A stretch of 64,000 bases of DNA from CAYTGR01 sp964437445 (GTDB lineage: Bacteria; Chloroflexota; Anaerolineae; B4-G1; SLSP01): NCBI GenBank assembly GCA_964437445.1, contig CAYTGR010000013.1:23934-87933 (forward strand). The letters run 5' to 3'. How positions within the stretch are numbered: position 1 is the stretch's first letter; the number at the start of each line of letters is the position of its first letter. Shown one piece after another: positions 43,040-53,274 of the stretch. The translations under genes were made by a program, and so were the position numbers. Under the pieces are notes generated by a model. The model made no database searches and had not been told where the DNA came from. It saw only the letters and a program-made list of their open reading frames with translations.

Positions 43040-43885
43040 ATGGCGGATGTGGAGAGCATGGCGCGCGCGGTGGATTTCATTGAAGCGCACCTGCAAGAGC
43101 CGATCGGGGTGGGCGAGATGGCGTTGGCCGTCTCGTATTCCCTCTATCATTTTTGCCACACCTTCAGCCGGCTGACGGGCCACACGCCTTATGACTACCT
43201 GATGCGCCGCCGTATCGCCGAGGCCGCGCGCACGCTCTGGCAGACCGACCATAAAATCATTGACGTTGCCCTGATGTATCAGTTTAACAGCCCGGAGACC
43301 TTTTCGCGGGCTTTCAAGCGGGTGCTGGGATGGCAACCGCAGCAGTGGCGCCGGCAGGCGCGGATCGGGCCGCGCCAGTTGATGCCGCCGTTGACGCTAA
43401 CGCACCTGCGCCACTGGCAGCGGTGCGCCTGGCGGCCGGTGGTTGAGCAGCGGCCGGCGCTCTCGTTCGTGGGGGCGATGACCTGGCTGCCGGCGGAGAC
43501 GGCGGACCCTGCTCCGGCGTGGGCCTGGTTGCGGCGCGAATTGGGTGATGCCGCGCCGGGGCCGTTTTACGGGTTGACCTGCGGGGCGGCTGATGGTGCG
43601 CCGGACGTGACCTGCTTAGCGGCGGTGGCGGATAGCGGCGCACTCGCGGCCGGCCGCGCGCTCGTCGTCAAGTCGCTGCCGCCGTTGACCTGGGGGATCG
43701 TTACCCATCGCGGCCCGGCGGGCGATTTCGGCCTGACGCTGGATTATCTTTACCACACCTGGCTGCCGCAGACCGACTACCGTCCGGCCTGGCCGGGGTA
43801 TCTGGAGTCCTACGGTCCCACACCGGGGCGGTCGGCGGCGGAAGAGAGCGCGTGGGAGGTCGCGGTCCCGCTGGTGAGGGGGTGA
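43040..43885 (+). CDS. AraC-family regulator with C-terminal effector-binding domain
   Basis: 281 residues from the ATG at 43040. The N-terminal about 105 residues are the two AraC helix-turn-helix motifs (ARAVDFIEAHLQEPIGVGEM, SYSLYHFCHTFSRLTGHTPYDYL and the second half VALMYQFNSPETFSRAFKRVLG). The rest is a GyrI-like/Rob-type effector-binding domain (LSFVGAMTWLP, GPFYGLTCGAAD, ALVVKSLPPLTWGIVTHRGPA). This N-HTH, C-effector order is that of Rob and related regulators. An earlier start at 42956 would lie in the GyrI-like gene and lacks support. It is co-directional with the GyrI-like gene, 10 bp apart. Confidence 0.85.
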   Translation: MADVESMARAVDFIEAHLQEPIGVGEMALAVSYSLYHFCHTFSRLTGHTPYDYLMRRRIAEAARTLWQTDHKIIDVALMYQFNSPETFSRAFKRVLGWQPQQWRRQARIGPRQLMPPLTLTHLRHWQRCAWRPVVEQRPALSFVGAMTWLPAETADPAPAWAWLRRELGDAAPGPFYGLTCGAADGAPDVTCLAAVADSGALAAGRALVVKSLPPLTWGIVTHRGPAGDFGLTLDYLYHTWLPQTDYRPAWPGYLESYGPTPGRSAAEESAWEVAVPLVRG

Positions 43886-43896
43886 GCGGGCCGCGG

Positions 43897-44388
43897 TTAC
43901 GCCGCGCCGCGAAAGACGACGCGGAATCGCTCGCAGAGTACCGGCATGGTCTCAGTACATTCCAGGCCGAGCGCCGCGCACTCCCGCCCAAAGTAGCGCC
44001 AGTGGACCTCACGCCAGGCCGCCAGTGAGCGGTCATCCTCGCCCTCGGCATAGGCGTGCTCGGCCGTCACTGCATTGAACGGGCGAATTTCCAGGTGCGT
44101 GGTCTGGATGATACAGAGTGGCTGGCCCGCACCGTTGAGGATTACGCTGTAATCACCCACCTGGGGCAGCGGCTCGTGTTGGACCTCGTAGGCCTGCAAG
44201 AGCGAGGCGGTGCCGGTCTTGCGGCCTGCCATGACCAGCGCTCCCAATTCATCGGCGACGGCGGGAGTGTGGCCGAAGCTCCAGGCCGTGAACGTAGCGG
44301 GCCGGTTGGCCTCCGGTAGGGTCGCCAGGTAAGCTGCCCAGAAAGCGGCAACCTTTGGGCTGTTCCCACTCTCATCATTGTTATCCAT
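43897..44388 (-). CDS. ASCH-domain protein
   Basis: 163 residues from the ATG at 44388 (GTGGGGG upstream); an earlier ATG at 44439 would overlap the next gene. The ASCH signature is visible: ATFTAWSFGHTPAVADELGALVMAGRKTGTASLL, then PQVGDYSVILNGAGQPLCIIQTTHLEIRPFNAV and the C-terminal AWREVHWRYFGREC ... ETMPVLCERFRVVF. ASCH domains are small beta-barrels related to PUA and thought to bind RNA or nucleotides; some are amidohydrolases on acetylated cytidine. Function here is unproven. It probably shares a transcript with the pyruvate-kinase-like gene at 45478-44429. Confidence 0.8.
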   Translation of the reverse strand: MDNNDESGNSPKVAAFWAAYLATLPEANRPATFTAWSFGHTPAVADELGALVMAGRKTGTASLLQAYEVQHEPLPQVGDYSVILNGAGQPLCIIQTTHLEIRPFNAVTAEHAYAEGEDDRSLAAWREVHWRYFGRECAALGLECTETMPVLCERFRVVFRGAA

Positions 44389-44428
44389 ACGTTTGCCCCC
44401 ACTGCCATGAGTAAAATAACCCAAGTTG

Positions 44429-45478
44429 CTACCTATCATTGGTAAGGGTTGCCGTTTCTGCTCCCGCCCTCATCCCTTTGCCTTCATCCTTCTTACTGAC
44501 TGCGTCCCGGAAGAGCGCCGCCATCCGGCAGGCAGCTACCGGAGCGTGCCCCACGGCGGTCTCGTCGGAGAGGACCAGGCCGCGATAGCCCTGTTGCAGC
44601 GCCGCGTAGAGATAGCAGAGCTCCGAACGGGTGGGGTCGGCGTGGGCGGTCATGTGCTCCAGCACCTGTCCTGCCAGCAACGTGGGCCTGGGGAGCGCGC
44701 TCACCTGCGCTGAGAAGCGGTAGACGGTCTCGGCGAGCGCCCGCAGGCCCACTTCTGCCCCTAAATCCCCGCGACAGAGCCAGAGCTCATCGGCGTAAGT
44801 GGCCAGCGACGCCGCTTCGCTCACGGCCGGTTCCCGCTCCAACTTGGCGATCAGATAGGCTGCCGGCCCGATCAGATTCCGGTAGCGAGCCATCTCCACC
44901 GCGTCCTTCACGTAAGAGAGCGCGTAACGCACCGCCGGCAACGTCTGTGTCTCGGTGATGATCTGGCGATCTTTCTCCGATAGCGCCTCCTGCCGGTGCT
45001 CGGAGGCGGTGTAGGTGATCCCTTTGCGGGCGGATAGTTCGCCGCCCTGGAGGACGCGAGCGCGGAGTTGTGTCGCCGTGGCTGCCTCCACCGCCAGCCT
45101 GACGCGGGCGTCGTTCAGCGCGATGACGCCGCTGGAGCCGGGGGCGGCCTGGAAGAAGTCGGGGTGGGGGACCGGCAGCACGGCGGGTTGGTCGCTGGCG
45201 GCGGCGTAGATCAGCGTCACCTCCGCACCGGCCTGGAGCGTCGCCGATGGGAAATCTCCCAACCGCCATTTGCTCCCTTGCAGGTCCAGGATGAGGGGCG
45301 GTTGCATCTGGCCTGCATGGTAGTGTTCCCACCGCTCTACCCAGCGGCGCATTTGCGGCAGGTCCAGGTGCGACGTGTTGAGCCGGAACGCGGTCGCGCC
45401 GGCGGCCCGCAGCGCGTCCCAGATCGCTTCGCCCTCGCTGCTGGGACCTAAGGTGGCGACAATCTCGTAGTCCAGCAT
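44429..45478 (-). CDS. Pyruvate-kinase-like protein, barrel only
   Basis: 349 residues versus about 470 for a full pyruvate kinase. The barrel motifs are recognisable but changed: ATLGPSSEGEAI (cf. ATLGPAS), AFRLNTSH (cf. RLNFSH), PLILDLQGSKWRLGDF (cf. DTKGPEIR), AKLEREPAV (cf. AKIE), LCRGDLGAEVG (cf. ARGDLGVE), LLAGQVLEHM (cf. TQMLESM) and LVLSDETAVGHAPVAACR (cf. LSGETAxGxYP). The C-terminal allosteric domain is absent. The Mg/K ligands around DTKGPEIR differ, so classical activity is doubtful; a related enol-phosphate or lyase role is possible. Inverted GACCAC heptads lie upstream. Confidence 0.75.
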   Translation of the reverse strand: MLDYEIVATLGPSSEGEAIWDALRAAGATAFRLNTSHLDLPQMRRWVERWEHYHAGQMQPPLILDLQGSKWRLGDFPSATLQAGAEVTLIYAAASDQPAVLPVPHPDFFQAAPGSSGVIALNDARVRLAVEAATATQLRARVLQGGELSARKGITYTASEHRQEALSEKDRQIITETQTLPAVRYALSYVKDAVEMARYRNLIGPAAYLIAKLEREPAVSEAASLATYADELWLCRGDLGAEVGLRALAETVYRFSAQVSALPRPTLLAGQVLEHMTAHADPTRSELCYLYAALQQGYRGLVLSDETAVGHAPVAACRMAALFRDAVSKKDEGKGMRAGAETATLTNDR

Positions 45479-45514
45479 AGCACTCCGTTAAAGGTGTTTT
45501 ACCCGTTGAAACGG

Positions 45515-45581
45515 GACCGCAGACCGCGGACCACAGACCACGGACTTGAAACCCGTGGTCTGTGGTCTGTCGTCTGTGGTC
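45515..45581. repeat. Inverted GACCAC heptad array
   Basis: Four 7-bp units (GACCGCA, GACCGCG, GACCACA, GACCACG; 45515-45542) face four inverse units (CGTGGTC, TGTGGTC, TGTCGTC, TGTGGTC; 45554-45581). The array can fold into a long hairpin. It lies between the helicase stop (45613) and the pyruvate-kinase-like start (45478). Confidence 0.7.
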
Positions 45582-45612
45582 ATCGCGAGCAGCGTCCAGC
45601 CATGACTGGCAC

Positions 45613-48600
45613 CTACCGCCACCGCTCAAACGCCAGCTGGCGGATGCGGCGCCGGGGCCGGGCCCGCGCCTGGAGCAGGATGCGCCGTCCCTCCTCGGTG
45701 CGGGTGTAGATGAGCCGCCCGCCGCCGACGTAGTGCCGCCAGTGGCGCGCTAACGCTTCGGCGCGCTCTTTGCGGGTCGCCAGCACTTCAGGGACGCGAT
45801 GGTAGGCCCGCAGGTCTTCGCTCAGTCCCAACAGGGCGCGCACGGCGGCCCAGAGCGGCCGGTAGATGAGGCCGCGCAAGGAGGCGCTGTCGCGCTCAAT
45901 CAGGTAGCGGGCGTCACCTAAAGGCCCCAGCAATTCGCGGTAGGCGCGCGCGAAGGTGTCGGCATCTTCCGGCGAGGCGTAGTCCACGAAAACCTCGTAG
46001 CCGCCCTCCTCTGTCTCTACCACGCGGAGATAGGCATCGGTCAGGGTGTGGCTGACCAGACCCGCGTCACGCAGCGCCGCCAGCAGCGCCCGCCCCATAT
46101 CCAGGAGCACCGCGTCGGCGGGCAGCTCCAGAAAGGTCCGCCGGAAGAGCTTGTAAATCTCGTAGCCGTTGAGCGCGAGCGTTCCGACCAGCGCAGCGAG
46201 GGTGGCAAGCGGGATGCACAGGAGCAGCGCTTCGGGCGCCCCACTGCCCAGGTAAATCAGGTTGAGCCAGATCACCGCTGCGGTAGCCACCAGGCTGACC
46301 AGGAGCCGCCGGCTCATCGCAGTGAGCGATTCCTGCACGGTGTAGGCTGTACGGAACGTCAGGTCTTCTTTGACCAGGTGGGTGGCGCTGTAACTGAAGT
46401 TGGAGTAGGGTTGCCCCACGCCCCACAGGTCGTAGATGTGGTCTCGCTCGCCGACGGCGGCTAACATCCGGCGCGTGTAAGTGTCAAAATGGATCTGCTT
46501 GAAAGGCCGCTGCCAGAGGTCACGGGCCAGGTTCAGATCCACGTGGGCGACGCCGCGCACGATCTGGCCGGCCAGCGCCGGGGGTGCAACCTGGCCCTGG
46601 AAGGCCGCGCCGAGCTGCCGTTGCAGGTCCTGGGCGGGACGCTGGGCCACGACGCCCCAGGTGCGGCTATGTTTGGCGACAAAGCGGCGCAGGTCGGCAT
46701 CGCCTTTATCAAAGGCGCGGCTGACGCAGACGACATCCCAGTTGTGCGCCACTTTGCGCGGCCAGGCCGGATCCAAGCGGATGCTGCGCCCGCGAATTTG
46801 CTGGACGCCGGTGCTGGTGGTGACGGCGGTCAGGTCAATCAGCGTGTTGAGGCTGAGCGCGTCCCAGCCCTCGCCGAAAATGCCGCGCGTCCCGACTAAA
46901 CAGCGGGTCAGCCCCTGTTCAAACAGCGCCGTGAGGAGCGCCACGTAGGTGCGTGATGACCACACGGCCCCGCTCCCCACCAGTTGCAGGATGCGCGGAT
47001 CGTCGGTCGGCTGCCAGTCCCAGGTGAAGGTTGTGCCGCGCGCCGCCAGCCACTGGCGGATGGCGGCGTCTAAGGCGTCGCGGCGACGGGCATCTATCAG
47101 CACCAGCTGGCCGGTGACCAGGATGGGGCCTAATACCTCGGCGACCGGGGCGGCGACCAGGCGGCGGAAGACGCGCACGGCGCTGCCGGCGTCGGCATCC
47201 AGCACCCCTTTCAAGCCGCGCGTGCTGGCGCTCAGCCGTTCGTAATCGGTGATCACGACAGCGCGCAAAGGCGGGCCGAGTGCGGCGGCCTCGGCGGTGA
47301 GGATTTCTACCACGGCCTCATCTTTGGCTTCCGAAAGCGCGAGCACCAGGTCGCCGGGGGAGCGCCCGTGGCGGATCCCCCGCTCGCTGAGCGTGATGCC
47401 GAACGTCAGCAGCAGCTCGCGCAGCTCGCGGTAGAGCGCGTGCGCGCCGGGGTCGGCGCTGGGTTTGAGCACAACCAACCCAAACCGCTCCAGCAACGTC
47501 AGCCAGTCATCCATGGTGGGTGATCCCTGCATCTCTTCCGTGATGAGCACATCGGCCGGGAGCGGCGCTCCCAAGGCCTGTAGCACTTTCACGGCAGCGC
47601 TACAGAGCAGCGGCTCGCGGTTGAAGAAGGCCTCAAAAGAGAGAGGGGCAGCGGGGGAAGGAGGAGAGGGGGAGAAGGAAGAAGGGGAGAGGGGGGTATT
47701 GGCCATGTCTGTGCCGTTTTCGGCTTCCGCGTCTGTCTCAGCGGGCTCTTCTGCCGTGGATGCGTTGGAGACGTTGATGCGCCGATTGGCTGCTTCGTCT
47801 CGCTGCTCCACCAGGGCTACCACCCAATCGCGGAAGGCCGGTGTGCCTGTGACCCGCTGGATGGCGGTCTCAAACTCCTGCTGGATATGCTTGAGGTAGT
47901 GCTGTTCGCGCGGAGATGGCTCGCAGAAGTAGACCAGGTCGCGGTAGGGGGCGAGATTCCCCTCTTTGACCACGGCGGGAGTGGGCACCTCAAAATCCAC
48001 CTCGCCGAGCAGCCAGGTGTAGTTCTCGTACTCCGTTTCGTTTTCGGGCGAGGGCAGCGTGGCTGTCAGGCCGATGACGCGCACTCCCGGCAGCGCCTGG
48101 ATCAGCGCGCGCAGGACGAAGGCCCAGTAGTCCAGCAGGTGGTGGCATTCGTCTAAGATGACGGTGCCCGTTCCCTGCGCTACCAGGCGGGCAATCAGGT
48201 CGCGGGCGTTGGGGTGGAGGAATTGCTGCACGGACACCTCGCCGCGCTGCAAAATCTCGCGCTTGAGGCGGCGATACCGTTTGGCGATCTCGGCGCGAAA
48301 GGCGGCGGGGTTGCTGCTGCGCAGGGCCTCAATCCGCACGCGGGCGGCCTCTTCAGTCTCGGTTTTGCTCCCGCTCAGCAGGTCATCCACCCAGCGCTCC
48401 AGCGCGACTTCGGTCACGAACTCCAACGCCTCGCCGGGGGTGGAGAGCGCCTGGTAGGTGAGGCAGGTGATCTCGGCCAGGCGACCCGGCTCTAAGCTGG
48501 TATGCCCGGCTATCCAGGCCGGATCGTCGATGAAGAGGCCGATCTTCTCCTGCCATTGCTGCTGGATGGTGGTGGTCGGCGCAAAGACGACGGCGGGCTG

Positions 48601-48816
48601 CCCGAACCGGCGGATCAGCTCCAGGCCGACAATCGTCTTGCCCGCGCCCGGCGGGGCGACGATGTGGTATTTGGCGTCATCGTGCTGCGGGGCGGCCAGC
48701 TGGCGTTCTACCAGGTCCAGCACCATCTGCTGGTATTTGCGGAAGGTGCCGCGAAAGCGCAGCGCAGCCAGCGCCGGCGCAGCCGGGGGAGCGGGAGGGC
48801 TTTGGCTTTTCTTCAT
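45613..48816 (-). CDS. DEAD/DEAH-box SF2 helicase with membrane hairpin
   Basis: 1067 residues. The N-terminal part is an SF2 helicase: Walker A PPGAGKT (Lys60), DEAH-type box DECHHLL (222-226), motif III LTATLPSPE, motif V/VI VGTRGIFGEGWDALSLNTLID and QQIRGRSIRLD. A low-complexity acidic/Ser/Pro linker sits near residues 355-395. After about 800 come two hydrophobic stretches (about 838-857 and 864-885), predicted as a transmembrane hairpin, then a soluble C-terminal region of about 180 residues. SF2 helicases rarely carry such segments. It is not in an obvious operon, and no nuclease or methylase is nearby. A defence-type or membrane-tethered nucleic-acid role is possible but unproven. Confidence 0.85.
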   Translation of the reverse strand: MKKSQSPPAPPAAPALAALRFRGTFRKYQQMVLDLVERQLAAPQHDDAKYHIVAPPGAGKTIVGLELIRRFGQPAVVFAPTTTIQQQWQEKIGLFIDDPAWIAGHTSLEPGRLAEITCLTYQALSTPGEALEFVTEVALERWVDDLLSGSKTETEEAARVRIEALRSSNPAAFRAEIAKRYRRLKREILQRGEVSVQQFLHPNARDLIARLVAQGTGTVILDECHHLLDYWAFVLRALIQALPGVRVIGLTATLPSPENETEYENYTWLLGEVDFEVPTPAVVKEGNLAPYRDLVYFCEPSPREQHYLKHIQQEFETAIQRVTGTPAFRDWVVALVEQRDEAANRRINVSNASTAEEPAETDAEAENGTDMANTPLSPSSFSPSPPSPAAPLSFEAFFNREPLLCSAAVKVLQALGAPLPADVLITEEMQGSPTMDDWLTLLERFGLVVLKPSADPGAHALYRELRELLLTFGITLSERGIRHGRSPGDLVLALSEAKDEAVVEILTAEAAALGPPLRAVVITDYERLSASTRGLKGVLDADAGSAVRVFRRLVAAPVAEVLGPILVTGQLVLIDARRRDALDAAIRQWLAARGTTFTWDWQPTDDPRILQLVGSGAVWSSRTYVALLTALFEQGLTRCLVGTRGIFGEGWDALSLNTLIDLTAVTTSTGVQQIRGRSIRLDPAWPRKVAHNWDVVCVSRAFDKGDADLRRFVAKHSRTWGVVAQRPAQDLQRQLGAAFQGQVAPPALAGQIVRGVAHVDLNLARDLWQRPFKQIHFDTYTRRMLAAVGERDHIYDLWGVGQPYSNFSYSATHLVKEDLTFRTAYTVQESLTAMSRRLLVSLVATAAVIWLNLIYLGSGAPEALLLCIPLATLAALVGTLALNGYEIYKLFRRTFLELPADAVLLDMGRALLAALRDAGLVSHTLTDAYLRVVETEEGGYEVFVDYASPEDADTFARAYRELLGPLGDARYLIERDSASLRGLIYRPLWAAVRALLGLSEDLRAYHRVPEVLATRKERAEALARHWRHYVGGGRLIYTRTEEGRRILLQARARPRRRIRQLAFERWR

Positions 48817-48962
48817 GCGGGGTATTGTAACCGGAATTGGATTTTGGACAAGAGGCCGGGTGGGGATACAATGGGGGAGAGCGGGAGAAGGTGAGAGCGG
48901 GAGAGGGTGAGAGCGGGAGAGCAGGAGAGCAGGAGAAGGGAAATAAAATAGGTGTGTAGTTT

Positions 48963-49012
48963 GTAGTGACGCGCTTTAGCGCGGCAAAACGGCACTGAGG
49001 CGCCTCACTACT
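48963..49012. repeat. GGCGCTT-type hairpin repeat, degenerate copy
   Basis: GTAGTGACGCGC near 48963 and GCGCCTCACTAC near 49002 pair except for one central mismatch. Same family as 54215-54258 and 58120-58167. Confidence 0.55.
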
Positions 49013-49082
49013 ACAAACAGAGCGCTATGTTCAAGGGAGGAGATTTCATCCTTTTACCTTCATCCTTCATCCTTTTTTCAAA

Positions 49083-49174
49083 TGTGAGCGGTGAGCAGGA
49101 AACAGGAACTGCTACTTGCTGCTCTCTGCTCTCTGCTCTCTGCTCACTTCTTAACTGGTTTCTATTTTCAAGGG
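49083..49174 (+). repeat. Leader hairpin element, copy B
   Basis: GTGAGCGGTGAGCAGGAAAC matches copy A. The second arm is expanded to three GCTCTCT units (49121-49141) before GCTCAC, then TTAACTGG / TATTTTCAAGGG. Three GCTGCAAC units (49185-49208) follow, then the ribosome site GGGAGG of the GH13 gene. Confidence 0.65.
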
Positions 49175-49231
49175 ATGAGATTCTGCTGCAACGCTGCAAC
49201 GCTGCAACGCTTTTTTACTGGGAGGTATACC

Positions 49232-50923
49232 ATGAAACGCTTATCGCTGCTGGTTCTCTTGGGGGTTCTGACCGCTTGTGTGACCCCGACAACACCGGCT
49301 ACACCGGCGCCCACCACGCCGCCGCCCGCACCGACCACCGCGGTGCCAACGGCGACGCTTACGCCGTCTCCCTCCACCGGCTGGTGGAACGACGCGGTCT
49401 TCTACGAAGTCTTTGTCCGCAGTTTTTACGATAGCAATGGCGATGGCATCGGTGATCTTCAGGGGCTGATCGCCAAACTGGATTATCTTAACGATGGCGA
49501 TCCGCAGACCGACACCGATCTCGGCGTCACGGCGCTCTGGTTGATGCCGATCATGGAGTCGCCCAGTTATCACGGCTACGATGTGGTGGATTACTACACC
49601 GTGGAACAGGACTACGGGACGAACGAGGATTTCAAGCAGCTGATCGCCGAGGCGCACCAACGGGGTATCCAGGTGATCGTGGACCTGGTCATCAACCACA
49701 CCTCCAGCCAGAACCCCTGGTTCCTGGAAAGCGCGCGCGACCCCAACTCGCCCAAACGGGATTGGTACATTTGGAACCAGCAGGACCTCCAATTCCTTGG
49801 CCCCTGGAAGCAGGATGTCTGGTATGAGAAGAACGGCGCTTATTACTATGCGGTCTTCTGGTCGGAGATGCCCGATTTGAACTACCAGACGCCGGCTGTG
49901 ACTAAGCAGATTTACGATGTGGCCCGCTACTGGCTCCAGGAGATGGATGCCGACGGCTTCCGCATGGACGCGGTGCGCTACCTGGTGGAGGAGAATCTGC
50001 TGGAGAAGAATCGCCTGTTAGCCAGCAGCCCGGCCAATCTCCGGTGGCTCCAGGAGTTCCGGGACTATTGCGCCACGGTGGACCCAGAGGCGCTGACCAT
50101 CGGCGAGGTCTGGACCGACACGCCCGAAGCCTCCCGTTACGTCAAGCAGGGGGCGCAAGACCTGGTCTTTGAGTTTGATCTGGCCGAGGATCTGTTGAGC
50201 AGCGTGATGATCGGCTCGCCCGGCAAGTTCCAGGCCACCCGCCAGGAGGTGCTGGCGAGCTATCCGCCGGGACAGTACGGCACTTTCCTGACCAACCACG
50301 ATCAGAACCGCGTCATGAATGTGCTCCAGGGAGATCAGGACAAGGCCAAACTGGCCGCGGCGGCCTTGTTGACGCTCCCCGGTGTCCCCTTTATCTACTA
50401 CGGCGAGGAGATCGGCATGGTGGGAGCCAAGCCCGATGAGCAGATCCGCACGCCGTTCCAGTGGTCAGCGGAGCCAGCGGCCGGCTTCACCACGGGGATG
50501 CCGTGGCAACCGGTCAACGCTGATTACGTTACCGTCAATGTGGCCGTGCAACAGAAGGACCCGAATTCGTTGCTCAACACCTACCGCCAGCTGATCCACC
50601 TGCGGCAGGCGCACGCAGCCTTGCGCACCGGCTCGTTCACGGCGCTGAACAGCAGCAGCGGCCTGGTGGATGCCTTCCTGCGGGAGCAAGGGGACGACCG
50701 CCTGCTGGTGGCGCTCAATTTTGACGGGCAGCGCCAGGAGGGGGTGACGCTGTCGCTTGCGGGCGGCCCGCTGCCGGCCGGCACCTATGCCGTCACCAAC
50801 GCGCTGACCGGCGCCGACCTGCCCGCGCTCAAAGTAGGCGAGGGAGGGCAGCTCAACGGCTACCGGCTGCCGCCTTTGGCTCCCCGCCAGGCGCTGATCG
50901 TGCTGCTGCGGCGGGTCTTCTGA
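49232..50923 (+). CDS. GH13 alpha-amylase-family lipoprotein
   Basis: 563 residues; the ATG at 49232 has GGGAGG and opens a lipoprotein signal (lipobox LTAC); an ATG at 49091 lies in the repeat leader. After a Thr/Pro linker comes a complete GH13 barrel. Region I is VIVDLVINHTS, region II DGFRMDAVRYL with nucleophile Asp246, region III TIGEVWTD with acid/base Glu292, and region IV FLTNHDQNR with Asp357. A C-terminal beta domain follows. The sequence is close to oligo-1,6-glucosidase/alpha-glucosidase-type members, so it probably cleaves alpha-glucans outside the cell. The leader hairpin element and GACCAC heptads flank the gene. Confidence 0.9.
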   Translation: MKRLSLLVLLGVLTACVTPTTPATPAPTTPPPAPTTAVPTATLTPSPSTGWWNDAVFYEVFVRSFYDSNGDGIGDLQGLIAKLDYLNDGDPQTDTDLGVTALWLMPIMESPSYHGYDVVDYYTVEQDYGTNEDFKQLIAEAHQRGIQVIVDLVINHTSSQNPWFLESARDPNSPKRDWYIWNQQDLQFLGPWKQDVWYEKNGAYYYAVFWSEMPDLNYQTPAVTKQIYDVARYWLQEMDADGFRMDAVRYLVEENLLEKNRLLASSPANLRWLQEFRDYCATVDPEALTIGEVWTDTPEASRYVKQGAQDLVFEFDLAEDLLSSVMIGSPGKFQATRQEVLASYPPGQYGTFLTNHDQNRVMNVLQGDQDKAKLAAAALLTLPGVPFIYYGEEIGMVGAKPDEQIRTPFQWSAEPAAGFTTGMPWQPVNADYVTVNVAVQQKDPNSLLNTYRQLIHLRQAHAALRTGSFTALNSSSGLVDAFLREQGDDRLLVALNFDGQRQEGVTLSLAGGPLPAGTYAVTNALTGADLPALKVGEGGQLNGYRLPPLAPRQALIVLLRRVF

Positions 50924-50927
50924 GCTG

Positions 50928-51008
50928 GACCACGGACAACAGACCACAGACCACAGACCACGGACAACAGACCACGGACCACCCGTGATGGAGTGTGGTC
51001 CGTGGTCT
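50928..51008. repeat. GACCAC heptad array after the GH13 gene
   Basis: Eight 7-bp units (GACCACG, GACAACA, GACCACA, GACCACA, GACCACG, GACAACA, GACCACG, GACCACC; 50928-50983) start 5 bp after the stop codon; two inverse units follow at about 50995-51008. Confidence 0.7.
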
Positions 51009-51083
51009 GACCTGTCGGGAGTCAGGCGCTTGAGCGCTATCCCACCCGCTGAAGCGCGTTACAACAAACTGTTATCGGCTGTC

Positions 51084-51102
51084 TGTCGTCCGTGGTCGGT
51101 GG

Positions 51103-51104
<2 letters not shown>
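51084..51104. repeat. Inverse GACCAC heptads at the end of hppA
   Basis: TGTCGTC, CGTGGTC and GGTGGTC run up to and overlap the stop codon of the pyrophosphatase gene (51103). With 50928-51008 they bracket the intergenic region. Confidence 0.6.
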
Positions 51105-53166
<2,062 letters not shown>

Positions 53167-53274
53167 AGAATTCCCTTTCTAAGATAACAATCTTTCATAA
53201 TCTTTCCTGCATTCGCAAAACAGCGAACCGGCGGGGCCGATTCGCTGAACGGTCACCAGGTACGGGTTACATAC

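Larger units (their letters stand above)
48817..49231. other. Divergent intergenic region with repeats
   Basis: 415 bp between the helicase start (minus) and the GH13 start (plus). It holds a GAGAGCGGGA-type purine repeat (48888-48940), a degenerate GGCGCTT-type hairpin (48963-49012) and the leader hairpin element copy B with 7-bp and 8-bp tandem expansions. No gene seen. Confidence 0.65.
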
